Source of the DNA: Aurantimonas coralicida
GTDB taxonomy: Bacteria > Pseudomonadota > Alphaproteobacteria > Rhizobiales > Rhizobiaceae
NCBI GenBank assembly: GCA_011050685.1
Contig: DRFF01000143.1
Coordinates: 37,798-101,797, forward strand
Reading direction: 5' to 3'
DNA length: 64,000 bases
Shown piece by piece: positions 35,802 through 43,819 of this stretch. How positions within the stretch are numbered: the stretch's first letter is position 1; each line of letters opens with the position of its first letter. The position numbers were made by a program, and so were the translations under genes. The notes below the pieces were generated by a model. That model saw only the letters and a list, made by a program, of their open reading frames with translations, was not told the DNA's origin and ran no database searches.

Positions 35802-36119
35802 GTTTAATCTCCTAAACAGATCTCTTTCGACCGCCCTTGAGAAGAGATGGCGACCCGGGCGAGATCGATTGTGGGAGTCCGGAAAAAACGGAAGCGTCCG
35901 AAGCGACAGGCGGCGCCCGGCGACGTCGAGGAAAGGCGTTGCACGTTTGTGCAGAGTGCCGTGACGGAGGACTCGCTTTACGGATCTTTTGCCTGGGATG
36001 AACCAGCACGTGTCGTGCATCGACATGCCATCTGGGGGGCATGCGGCCGCCGTGCGATGCCCGGCTCGTCCGCCTGCCGGCCGTGCGGAACCGAGCCAAC
36101 GTCTTACTTGGTGAGAATG
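35802..36119. other. Intergenic stretch, no gene seen
   Basis: About 320 bp between the operator and the stop of the DHDPS-family gene. Short ORFs here show no family resemblance. It may hold the promoter of the leftward enolase operon and the 3' end signals of the gene to its right. Confidence 0.5.
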
Positions 36120-37049
36120 CTAAAGGGCCGCGCGGCGATCGCTCCGCGCCACACGACTGAGCAGATAGTCGATTTCCGCCCGTGCCGCCGAGCTCAGCCC
36201 CGCCCCCGGTTGGCGAAGCGTCTCGTGCGCGATGACCCCGCGGCGCTGCAGCACGTGCTTGCGGATGGCCAATCCAACGACGGGTTGCTGCTCGTAGCGC
36301 AGCAGCGGCAGGTGCGCATCGAAGATGTCGTGCGCGGCATCGGCATCGCCAGCCGCCGAGTGGCGCACCACGTCGATCAGCATTTCGGGAAACGCATAGC
36401 CGGTCATCGCGCCGTCGGCGCCACGCCGCATCTCGAAATCCAGGAAGAGAGCGCCGTTACCGCAGAGGATCGAGATCGGCCGCATGCTGCCCTCGCTCTG
36501 CCAGTTACGGAGCGCCGTGATCTTCTCGAGCCCGGGCCAGTCTTCATGCTTGAGCATGACGCAGGAAGGATTTTCCTCGATGATCCGGCGAACGACTTTC
36601 GGCGCCATCTGCACGGTCGTCACCTGGGGGTGGTCCTGCAGGACGAAAGGAACGTCTTCGCCCACCGCAGCAACCGCCTGTGAAAAATAGCCGGCGATCT
36701 GATCGTCAGTGCGCATTGCGGCTGGCGGTGCGATCATGACGCCCGCCGCCCCTTCGCTCATCGCCTGTTGCGCGAGCCGACGCATCGCCGCGAAACCGGG
36801 AGCCGAGACACCGACGACGATCGGCAAACCGCCGGCGCTGGCGATCACCCGCCGCACGATTTCCAGCGATTCCTCCGGCTCCAGTTTCTGCGCCTCGCCC
36901 ATGATGCCGAGGATCGTGATTCCATCGACGCCAGCCTCGGCGTAGAATTCGGTCATCCATGCGACGGACGTTTCGTCCAGCGCGCCATCGGGCAGAAACG
37001 GCGTCGGCGCGATGGCGTATACGCCCTTGGTCTGTGTGCTCAGCGTCAT
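36120..37049 (-). CDS. DHDPS/NAL-family enzyme, 2-keto-3-deoxy-arabinonate dehydratase-like
   Basis: This 309-residue TIM-barrel class I aldolase-family protein has its Schiff-base lysine at Lys167 (CVMLKHED). The usual YNxP tyrosine position reads QDHP (Gln138), so ordinary dihydrodipicolinate synthase is unlikely. A Gln-Asp-x-Pro there, with DGAMTGYAFPEMLIDV and PLLRYEQQPVVGLAIRKHVL, resembles 2-keto-3-deoxy-L-arabinonate dehydratases from memory of that family. Such an enzyme would give 2-oxoglutarate semialdehyde, for which a dehydrogenase lies at 56427. It is in operon with RraA-like and SDR genes. Confidence 0.75.
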   Translation of the reverse strand: MTLSTQTKGVYAIAPTPFLPDGALDETSVAWMTEFYAEAGVDGITILGIMGEAQKLEPEESLEIVRRVIASAGGLPIVVGVSAPGFAAMRRLAQQAMSEGAAGVMIAPPAAMRTDDQIAGYFSQAVAAVGEDVPFVLQDHPQVTTVQMAPKVVRRIIEENPSCVMLKHEDWPGLEKITALRNWQSEGSMRPISILCGNGALFLDFEMRRGADGAMTGYAFPEMLIDVVRHSAAGDADAAHDIFDAHLPLLRYEQQPVVGLAIRKHVLQRRGVIAHETLRQPGAGLSSAARAEIDYLLSRVARSDRRAAL

Positions 37050-37071
37050 GCCGGTGCTCCCTGCGGCCTCA

Positions 37072-37770
37072 TCAGCCCTTCGATGCTTCGTAGCGCGCCT
37101 TGGTCTCGGCGTTCATCGGATAGAGACCGGGCAGCTTTTCGCCCCGCTCCACCTCGTCGACGATCCAGGCCTCCATCCTCTCCTGCTCCGGCGCCTCGGT
37201 CAGCACTTCGTCGAGCAGTGCCTGCGGTATCACGACCGCGCCGTCGTCATCGACCACGACGATGTCGTCCGGAATGACAGCGACCCCACCACAACCGATC
37301 GTCTCCTGCCAGCCGACGAACGTCAGCCCGGCCACCGAAGGCGGCGCCGCGCATCCGCTGGCCCACACCGGCAATCCGCTGTTCAGAACTCCGGCCAGGT
37401 CGCGCACGACGCCATCGGTGATCAGGCCGGCGACGCTGCGCTTGCGCATCCGGGCACAGAGAATGTCACCGAAGATCCCGGCATCGGTCACTCCCATGGC
37501 ATCCGCGACGGCGATGCAGCCTTCCGGCATGTTCTCGATCGCCGCCCGCGTCGAGATCGGCGAACTCCAGGAGGCGGGCGTCGCCAGATCCTCGCGCGCC
37601 GGGACGAAGCGCAGGGTGAAGGCTGGGCCCACCAACCGGGGCTGGCCGGAGGTGAGAGGAACAGCCCCCCGGATCCAGACGTTGCGCAACCCCTTCTTGA
37701 GAAGGATCGTGGTGATCGTGGCGGTGGAGATATCCTTGAGGATCTCGATCGCGTCTTTGGCGAGGGCCAT
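37072..37770 (-). CDS. RraA / HMG-aldolase family protein (copy 1)
   Basis: This 232-residue RraA-fold protein has ISTATITTILLKKGLRNV, GPAFTLRFVPAREDLATP, IAVADAMGVTDAGIFGDILCARMRKRSVAGLITDGVVRDLAGV (the core with the metal-binding Asp and Arg) and GGVAVIPDDIVVVDDDGAVVIPQALLDEV. In catabolic settings this fold acts as an aldolase or oxaloacetate decarboxylase on 4-hydroxy-2-oxoacids rather than as an RNase E inhibitor. Closely similar proteins lie at 59791-60507 and, decayed, at 44572-44800. The start at 37770 gives the family-length protein. Confidence 0.83.
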   Translation of the reverse strand: MALAKDAIEILKDISTATITTILLKKGLRNVWIRGAVPLTSGQPRLVGPAFTLRFVPAREDLATPASWSSPISTRAAIENMPEGCIAVADAMGVTDAGIFGDILCARMRKRSVAGLITDGVVRDLAGVLNSGLPVWASGCAAPPSVAGLTFVGWQETIGCGGVAVIPDDIVVVDDDGAVVIPQALLDEVLTEAPEQERMEAWIVDEVERGEKLPGLYPMNAETKARYEASKG

Positions 37771-37813
37771 GGAAATGGTGCCTTTCGAGCTTGTCAGATG
37801 CTGCGCGAGATCG

Positions 37814-38599
37814 TCAGATACTCGGTATGTAGCCGCCATCGACGCGGATGACACTGCCGGTCACGTAGGAGGCGCGTTCGCTCGCCAGAAAGGCGACGAC
37901 GTCGGCATATTCCTGCGGATCGCCATAGCGACCGACCGGTATGGACGAAGCGCTCTGCTTCTGGACATCTTCGAGGCTTCGGCCTTCCCGCTCGGCTTTC
38001 TTCTCGTCGAGGAACGTGATCCGCTGGGTCGCAATCCGTCCAGGAAGCACGATATTGGCGGTCACGCCCTTGCCGCCCACCTCGGCGGCCAGCGTCTTGG
38101 ACCAGCCCAGCAGCGTGCTTCGCAACGCGTTCGACAGGCCAAGATTGGGAATTGGCGCGACGACCCCGGAAGAGGTCGAGGTGATGATGCGGCCCCAGCC
38201 CCGCTCGCACATGCCCGGCAGCACTCGGTCCGTAACGGCGAAGACCGAGAGCACCATGCTTTCGAAGTACTTGCGCCACATGTCCGCTTGCTGGTTGACG
38301 ACACCTCCGGGAGGTGGCCCGCCGGTGATCACAACCAACACATCCACCCGACCCAGTTCGGTCTCGATCCGCTCGATACTCGGTTCGACCTGCGCGATAT
38401 CTCCCAGGTCCCACCGCAACGCCATCGCCCGTCCGCCGGCCTCGGCGATCTTGTCGGTTGTCGTGATCGCCGCGTCCAGGTCCAGGTCGGCGACGGCCAC
38501 CATCGCGCCTTCCGCCGCGAGAGTGCATGCGATCGCGCCGCCCAGCCCTCCGCCAGCGCCCAGCACCAGGGCAGTCTTTCCTTTTAGTCCAAGATCCAT
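37814..38599 (-). CDS. SDR-family protein lacking the catalytic Tyr/Lys
   Basis: This 261-residue Rossmann protein has the nucleotide motif GAGGGLGG (residues 14-21) and ends with the usual SYVTGSVIRVDGGY. At the active site, Ser144 (TSTSSG) is followed by LGLSNALRSTLLGW, so the expected YxxxK reads NALRS (Asn157; the Lys position is Ser161). Relatives with this pattern exist, so the change is a subfamily trait rather than decay. Classical hydride transfer with Tyr as acid is doubtful. It is first in an operon with RraA-like and DHDPS-like genes, divergent from LysR. Confidence 0.82.
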   Translation of the reverse strand: MDLGLKGKTALVLGAGGGLGGAIACTLAAEGAMVAVADLDLDAAITTTDKIAEAGGRAMALRWDLGDIAQVEPSIERIETELGRVDVLVVITGGPPPGGVVNQQADMWRKYFESMVLSVFAVTDRVLPGMCERGWGRIITSTSSGVVAPIPNLGLSNALRSTLLGWSKTLAAEVGGKGVTANIVLPGRIATQRITFLDEKKAEREGRSLEDVQKQSASSIPVGRYGDPQEYADVVAFLASERASYVTGSVIRVDGGYIPSI

Positions 38600-38655
38600 C
38601 TGGTCCTCCTGCGTTTCCGACCGATGCTTAGACGATGAAAGACCCCATGAAAATT

Positions 38656-38679
38656 TTGTTTTTCTTCGCTAAGAAACAA
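38656..38679. promoter_or_regulatory. Imperfect palindrome between SDR operon and LysR gene
   Basis: TTGTTTTTCTT (38656-38666) and AAGAAACAA (38671-38679) are inverted around CGCT in the 93-bp divergent spacer. It is A/T rich and centred about 25 bp before the LysR start, where LysR regulators usually bind their own promoter. Confidence 0.35.
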
Positions 38680-38692
38680 GTATTGGTTCGGT

Positions 38693-39601
38693 ATGGAGAC
38701 GCGATTCCTCGAATCTTTCATCGCCGTGGCGCATCGCGGGTCGCTTGTAGGGGCGGCGCAGCAGCTAAACCTGACGGCAACCGCCGTGGCCCAGCGCATC
38801 CGCTCGCTGGAGGAGGAACTGGGCGTCGCACTGGTGGAACGCTCCGGCCGCACGGTCCGCCCGACCGAAGCCGGACACGCGATCCTCAGCCGCAGCGAAG
38901 TGTTCCTGATGAGCCTGCGCGACCTGCGCACCGCGGCACTTGGCAGCGCTATATCCGGCGAATTGCGGGTGGGCGCGATCGCCACCGCGCTCACCGGCCT
39001 TTTTCCCGGTGTCCTCGGCGAACTCGCGCAAGCCCATAGCGGTATCGAACTGTTTCTGCAGCCGGGAACCTCCAACGATCTCTACGACAAGGTGACGCGT
39101 GGAGCGCTCGACGTCGCGGCCATCGTGCGTCCCGCGTTCGATCTGCCCAAGGCGGCGGACTTCCGCTCATGGCGACGCGAGCGGCTGGTGCTGCTCGTGC
39201 CGGGCGACGAGAAGCGAGACGATGTGGCGCAGATTCTTCAATCCCGCCCCTTCATCCGCTACGACCGGCAGCAATGGGGCGGACGACTCGCCGCCGATTT
39301 CTTGACAGCAGCCGGCATCCGTCCCATCGAACGGTTCGAACTGGACGCCCTCGATGCCATTGCCGTGATGGTCGACCGAGGTCTCGGCGTATCGATCATC
39401 CCCGACTGGTCGGGCCCATGGCCCGGAGGCATTGCGGTGCGCCGCGTCGCGCTGCCCGCCCCGGCGCCCACCCGCGAGATCGGGCTGATGTGGCTTCGCA
39501 ACTCGCCCCGTGGACATCTGATCCGGGTGCTCGTCGATCAGGCCCTTGCGCCCAAGCCGGCTCTCAACGAGGGAGAGGATGCGCCAGAATATCCTTCGTG
39601 A
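38693..39601 (+). CDS. LysR-family transcriptional regulator
   Basis: This 302-residue protein has the N-terminal HTH METRFLESFIAVAHRGSLVGAAQQLNLTATAVAQRIRSLEEELGVALV and a C-terminal effector domain. It is divergent from the SDR-RraA-DHDPS operon, the likely target. Its 3' end overlaps the convergent FMN dehydrogenase gene by 38 bp. The effector is unknown but could be a pathway hydroxyacid. Confidence 0.9.
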   Translation: METRFLESFIAVAHRGSLVGAAQQLNLTATAVAQRIRSLEEELGVALVERSGRTVRPTEAGHAILSRSEVFLMSLRDLRTAALGSAISGELRVGAIATALTGLFPGVLGELAQAHSGIELFLQPGTSNDLYDKVTRGALDVAAIVRPAFDLPKAADFRSWRRERLVLLVPGDEKRDDVAQILQSRPFIRYDRQQWGGRLAADFLTAAGIRPIERFELDALDAIAVMVDRGLGVSIIPDWSGPWPGGIAVRRVALPAPAPTREIGLMWLRNSPRGHLIRVLVDQALAPKPALNEGEDAPEYPS

Positions 39602-40802
39602 TCTCGGCCAGCGATGCCGTGCCGAGCATGGCCATGTCCCGGTCGATTTCAGCGCCGAGCAACGACACCGCATGACGAACGCCCGGCTCGCCGGCAATAG
39701 CGGCGGCGAACAGAAACGGTCGACCGACGAAGACGAAATCGGCGCCCAGCGCCAACGCCTTCAGCACGTCGGAACCGCGCCTGACGCCGCTTTCGAACAG
39801 AACGGCCATATCTCCGGCCTGCGCCTTGACGGCCGCAAGCGCGGCAACGGGGGAAATCGCGGCATCGAGCTGTCGCCCGCCATGATTGGATACGACCACG
39901 CCGTCGGCACCAAGATCTCGGGCGATGGCGGCGTCCTTCGGCGACAGCACGCCCTTGATCACGAGATTGCCCTTCCATCGCCGGCGCACGACCTCGAGGT
40001 GGCGCCATGCCAGTAAACCGCGGCCGCCGAACGACCGCACGACGTTGCGCGAGATGATGGCCGGGCCCCGTTCGACATCGGCGTTCTCGAAATGCGGCAT
40101 GCCGTGATTCTTTAGCGTACGCATCGCGGTGCCGAACAGCCATCCGGGCCTTGCGAGGATTTGAAGCCCCATGTCGATGCTCGGCTTCATCGGTGCGCCG
40201 AAGCCGTCGCGCTTGCTATCCTCGCGGTTGCCGGCGACCGGAACGTCTGCGGTCACCACCAGGGTCTCGTAATTCGCCGCGGCGATGCGGTCTAGCATGC
40301 CGAGAATTCGCCCATCGTCTCCCGGAAGATACGCCTGGAACCAGCGGCTGGCCCCTTCAGTGGCAACCCGTTCGAGACTGGTCAGCGACGTCGCGCTCAT
40401 CACGGCGGGGATACCGCTTGCGGCGGCGGCCTTGGCCAGAACGACATCGCCATCATAGGCCGCCAGTGCGCTGAGGCCCATCGGCGAGATGCCAAACGGA
40501 TGTGCATAGCGGGTGCCGAACAGGGTCCGATGCTGGTCGCGGACGGAAATGCCCGCCAGGATCCTCGGGATCAGGCGAATAGCCGCGAGATCACTCCGGT
40601 TCGAGGCATAGGCCGCGCCTGTCTCGACGTAACCCGAGACGTAGCCGAAGACGCCGCGAGGAAGCCGCTTGCGCGCCGCGTCCTCGAAATCGTCGAGATT
40701 CAAAATCCCGCTTAGGCGGCGCGGAACCTTTTCCTTCTTGCGCGCCTCCGACACTCGGACAGGCGCATCCAGCGCCGAGGCGCGATCTATGTCAGCGCTC
40801 AC
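39564..40802 (-). CDS. FMN-dependent alpha-hydroxyacid dehydrogenase/oxidase (LldD family)
   Basis: This 412-residue TIM-barrel flavoenzyme oxidises a 2-hydroxyacid such as lactate, glycolate or mandelate to the 2-oxoacid. Motifs: LNLDDFEDAARKRLPRGVFGYVSGY (N-terminus), HPFGISPMGLSALAAYDGDVVLAKAAAASGIPAVMSATSL, ADVPVAGNREDSKRDGF, GVLSPKDA, and the catalytic-His block VVSNHGGRQLDAAISP, then SGVRRGSDVLKALALGADFVFVGRP. There is no membrane-binding insertion. It lies between the LysR gene and the lar region and could belong to either. Confidence 0.9.
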   Translation of the reverse strand: MSADIDRASALDAPVRVSEARKKEKVPRRLSGILNLDDFEDAARKRLPRGVFGYVSGYVETGAAYASNRSDLAAIRLIPRILAGISVRDQHRTLFGTRYAHPFGISPMGLSALAAYDGDVVLAKAAAASGIPAVMSATSLTSLERVATEGASRWFQAYLPGDDGRILGMLDRIAAANYETLVVTADVPVAGNREDSKRDGFGAPMKPSIDMGLQILARPGWLFGTAMRTLKNHGMPHFENADVERGPAIISRNVVRSFGGRGLLAWRHLEVVRRRWKGNLVIKGVLSPKDAAIARDLGADGVVVSNHGGRQLDAAISPVAALAAVKAQAGDMAVLFESGVRRGSDVLKALALGADFVFVGRPFLFAAAIAGEPGVRHAVSLLGAEIDRDMAMLGTASLAEITKDILAHPLPR

Positions 40803-40920
40803 GTCTTGCCTCCCGTGCTACGACGCCCGCATGTCGCCGCTTCCTGCGGCGGGATTTGCCTTGCGGGCTCCTCCATTCTATGGGGCGAATCGTCAGCAGT
40901 TCCTATTCTCGCTCAGCTGT

Positions 40921-42105
40921 TTAACCCGCTTCGGCACCACGAGCGCGCAGACGTCGCGCGGCCAGCGTCTCGGCACAGGCCAGATCATCACTTTCTACCT
41001 TCAGCGTTTCAAGCCCGCCTGGACGACGGGAGCGTTTGCGCCGGATGCCATCCGGCCCGGTTTCCAAATAGCGTGGCAGGATCAGCCGATCCACGACCGT
41101 GCGGCGCAGCCCCAGGGTCGAGGTAAGGTCGAACACCCGCGTAGCCACGTGATCGGCGTCGGCGTGGCGCACCAGTAGCTCCATGCGCACCACCGGGCGG
41201 GATTTTTTGCCCTGCCCGGTCAACAAAATTACATCCACGACCCCCGGATCATCGCGCAGCTCATCGACGGCAGCGCCCAGCTCCTCGCCCGTCATATCGT
41301 CAATATCGCATGCAAGTTGAGTCAGGCAGTCGCGCACCATCCCGTCACGCGCCGTGTCAAACAAGCTGACCCGAAGGATATTGGGCAGCCCCGTCATCAC
41401 GCGGATGCCGGCGCCGGACCCGGTGGTGATCAGCCGACCGGAACGGCGCGCGCCGTGGCTGCCGCCCGTGACATGGGCCAAGATAGCCGCTCCGGTCGGC
41501 GTCACTCGCTCGCCGGAGATACCATCATCGTGCCAATCATATCCTTCAAGGATCAGCGCGGTGGCTGGCGCAGGCACTGGCAATTTGCCATGCGCCGTAT
41601 CCACCAGCCCGCCGCCCAAGGGTAGCGACGCAAGGCTAAAACTGGCGCCGTCCAGCGCGGCGCAGATGCTGCCTGCGGCTGTTACATCCATTAGCGCATC
41701 CCAATCGGCAATTTCATGGAAACGCACGCGATCCACGGCGATGTTATGCACCCGGGCCTCTGCCTCTGCGATCCGGTACAGGATAGCGCAGGCGGCGGCA
41801 CTTGTGCCGTCGGACAGATCGGCGGATTCCAGCAGCGCACGCATGGCCTTGTAGGTGGTTTGTGCCCCGTGCCGCGCGGGTTCGCCCCCCGCAGCCAGCA
41901 TTAGTGCGAACCGTCGCGATGTGATCCCGGACGCCACGTATTCGGCCAGATGGGCGTGCCCCACACCGGCGGGCAGCACCGCTTCCACATCCGCCATAAC
42001 CCGATCTGTCAGGGCGGGCAACGCGTGCAGCATGGCACCGACGAACATGTCACCCGCGGCCCCGCCTACCGGGTCCAGATGCAGGTGCAATCCATGCCCC
42101 GCCAT
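40921..42105 (-). CDS. larC: LarC, nickel insertion enzyme for NPN (nickel-pincer) cofactor
   Basis: This protein of about 394 residues inserts nickel, with CTP, into pyridinium-3,5-bisthiocarboxylic acid mononucleotide to make the nickel-pincer cofactor of LarA-type enzymes. Features are LHLHLDPVGGAAGDMFVGAML at the start, a histidine-containing HEIADWDALMDVTAAG, ALDGASFSLASLPLGGGLVDTAHGKLPVPAPAT, ERVTPTGAAILAH, and a second half with LTQLACDIDDMTGEELG. It is a single uninterrupted ORF, unlike species with split larC1/larC2. The start at 42105 shares its base with the upstream stop (TGATG); ATG 42123 is possible. Confidence 0.88.
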   Translation of the reverse strand: MAGHGLHLHLDPVGGAAGDMFVGAMLHALPALTDRVMADVEAVLPAGVGHAHLAEYVASGITSRRFALMLAAGGEPARHGAQTTYKAMRALLESADLSDGTSAAACAILYRIAEAEARVHNIAVDRVRFHEIADWDALMDVTAAGSICAALDGASFSLASLPLGGGLVDTAHGKLPVPAPATALILEGYDWHDDGISGERVTPTGAAILAHVTGGSHGARRSGRLITTGSGAGIRVMTGLPNILRVSLFDTARDGMVRDCLTQLACDIDDMTGEELGAAVDELRDDPGVVDVILLTGQGKKSRPVVRMELLVRHADADHVATRVFDLTSTLGLRRTVVDRLILPRYLETGPDGIRRKRSRRPGGLETLKVESDDLACAETLAARRLRARGAEAG

Positions 42106-43418
42106 CAGTGGGTTTCTGGCCATGGGTTGACCAGACGGCCGCATTCGAACCGCATCTCTTCCAGATCGCCAATCACCTCGAGCCCCGGCCGGTCTCGCAA
42201 TTCAGGCAGCATCGCCTCGGACGCATAGAGGTATTCCAGCTTGAGCGTGTTGGGGATCCGCAGCAGACGGGGTTTTGTGATGTCCTCTGCGCCGCAGGTT
42301 TTCACCACCGTCTGGATCGCGCTGCGGTCACAGGGCATCACCATCGGGATCTTGGCCTGTACCAGCACCTGCGAGGTCAGCGAATTGGCATAGACTGCTT
42401 CGCGGTCAAAATCAGCTTCCAGGCGCGCGGTGATCACATCAGCCCGCGCCGCCCCGTTGCCATTGCCGTTGCTACGCGGCGATAGACCCAGCGCTGCCAG
42501 GCGCGAAATATGCAAATGCACCTGCATCTTGGGGCTTGAGAACCGGTGTGTGATGTTTGGGTCCATGCCGGTACCGGAAAATTCCTTGCCGATCTCGTCC
42601 ACAACCAACACGTCCAGCGGCCCCGAAGCGGTCGGCGCGTCCAGCGGCCCGACGGGCAGGCGCGGCATGTTGGCTATCGCCTCTTGCAGTAGCGGAGCCT
42701 CGGCCTCCAGCAGTCCGACGCTGTCCAGAACCACTACGCGGGATAGCTCGTCATAGGCGTTTTCTACAGTACCGATCCCAAACAGAACCTTGCAGCGTTC
42801 CAGTTTCATCCGCGCCATTTTGGCGACATAGATCCCTACGTTGTCGATGCCCCGACTATGGCAGTTTTCGGCCCCGGATTGTTTGCCCAACCCGATTGAC
42901 AGCATCTTGGCCAACCCGCTTTCATTGGCGGCGCGAAAGGATGTGTGCGGTTTGACCCTGTTGAACAGGATAATCCCGTCCGCGGCATTGGCATAACGGT
43001 CCATCCGCACCGACATGCCATTGTCCAGAACGCCGATTTGATCGGTTTCCATAGACGACCGAATGGGGCAGCCGATTATATCCTCGGTCACGCCCAGTTT
43101 CGCTAGCAGCGCGGTCTGGCCCTCGGCTGTGGCACCGCCGTGGCTGCCCATCGACGGCACCACGAACGGATCGCCCCCCCTCACGCGGACCTGGGTGACG
43201 ATGGCGGTCAATAGTTCGGGGAAACAGGCAATGCCCCGGCTGCCCGCAGTGATGGCGATGGACATGCCCGGTTTCACTTTGTCAACGCAGCCCACGACCA
43301 TGGCGTCGTGCACCGCCGCAGTCGGGTCATCGATACGTGTGGCGACAAAGGTCTGTCGGCAAAGGGCGATGCGCGGCAACGGCGTATCTTCAACGAGTTT
43401 TACATAGTTGGGCTTCAC
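42105..43418 (-). CDS. larA: LarA-like nickel-dependent 2-hydroxyacid racemase/epimerase
   Basis: This 437-residue protein has the LarA N-terminal (DUF2088) domain. Candidate cofactor ligands are His93 (MGSHGGAT), His158 (VKPHTS), Lys171 (GLAKML, covalent attachment) and His187 (AENCHSR). Lys171 to His187 is 16 residues, the same as Lys184 to His200 of lactate racemase; His158 to Lys171 is 13 instead of 10. LarA enzymes invert a 2-hydroxyacid carbon by hydride transfer to the pincer cofactor. The substrate here is unlikely to be lactate given the sugar-acid context. It has a GTG start with AGGA upstream and is coupled to larC. Confidence 0.83.
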   Translation of the reverse strand: MKPNYVKLVEDTPLPRIALCRQTFVATRIDDPTAAVHDAMVVGCVDKVKPGMSIAITAGSRGIACFPELLTAIVTQVRVRGGDPFVVPSMGSHGGATAEGQTALLAKLGVTEDIIGCPIRSSMETDQIGVLDNGMSVRMDRYANAADGIILFNRVKPHTSFRAANESGLAKMLSIGLGKQSGAENCHSRGIDNVGIYVAKMARMKLERCKVLFGIGTVENAYDELSRVVVLDSVGLLEAEAPLLQEAIANMPRLPVGPLDAPTASGPLDVLVVDEIGKEFSGTGMDPNITHRFSSPKMQVHLHISRLAALGLSPRSNGNGNGAARADVITARLEADFDREAVYANSLTSQVLVQAKIPMVMPCDRSAIQTVVKTCGAEDITKPRLLRIPNTLKLEYLYASEAMLPELRDRPGLEVIGDLEEMRFECGRLVNPWPETH

Positions 43419-43720
43419 GTCTTGTGTCCTTTGCTATCAGCCGGTGACGCCAATCGCCCGGGTGCGGATTCCTCTTCTCCAACACCTAGCGCCTCGGATC
43501 TTCTGGGCTGGCCAGAGGCAACGGCAAGGATCTGGTCCAAGATCGCCGGCCCAGTTGTTCTATGGCCTGGTCGCCGTCGATCGCGTGCGCAATTGACGTT
43601 CCTGTCGTCGGGCAGGCGGTCAGCACCAGCAACGCGTACCCATTCTCCCATTCGCTCTTCGTCGAAACAGTTGCCGATCTTGCGGGCCCCCTGCATTTGG
43701 TTCGTGGCACATGGCCTGGC
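43415..43720 (-). pseudogene. Decayed C-terminal fragment of UxaA-type (altronate/galactarate) dehydratase
   Basis: Just before larA on the same strand, AILDQILAVASGQPRRSEALGVGEEESAP matches the UxaA C-terminus from memory (..ILAVASG..T.SE.LG..E..P). Upstream, RLPDDRNVN and, in another frame, AIDGDQAIEQLG match the preceding region, so at least two frameshifts are needed. No start or N-terminal half remains. Apart from this and the palindrome at 43781, the 401-bp gap 43419-43819 looks empty. Confidence 0.5.
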
Positions 43721-43780
43721 GATCCATTAAAATCTCGCCGTCGGACCGCGCGAAAAAGAGCTTCGTTGTGATGCCGTCAG

Positions 43781-43792
43781 CTGATATATTAG
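43781..43792. promoter_or_regulatory. AT-rich near-palindrome before GntR gene
   Basis: CTGATATATTAG (43781-43792) lies about 28 bp before the GntR start. Its core TGATATATTA differs in one base from the perfect palindrome TAATATATTA at 47571-47580 before the IlvD-type gene. It may be a shared operator of a local GntR protein. Confidence 0.4.
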
Positions 43793-43819
43793 GTTTAACA
43801 GGGCCGAAGAAACATCGCA

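Noticed and set aside
40803..40920. Possible terminator or attachment site at the left border of the lar region
   Set aside because: No hairpin with U-run, tRNA gene or direct repeat is visible in this spacer.
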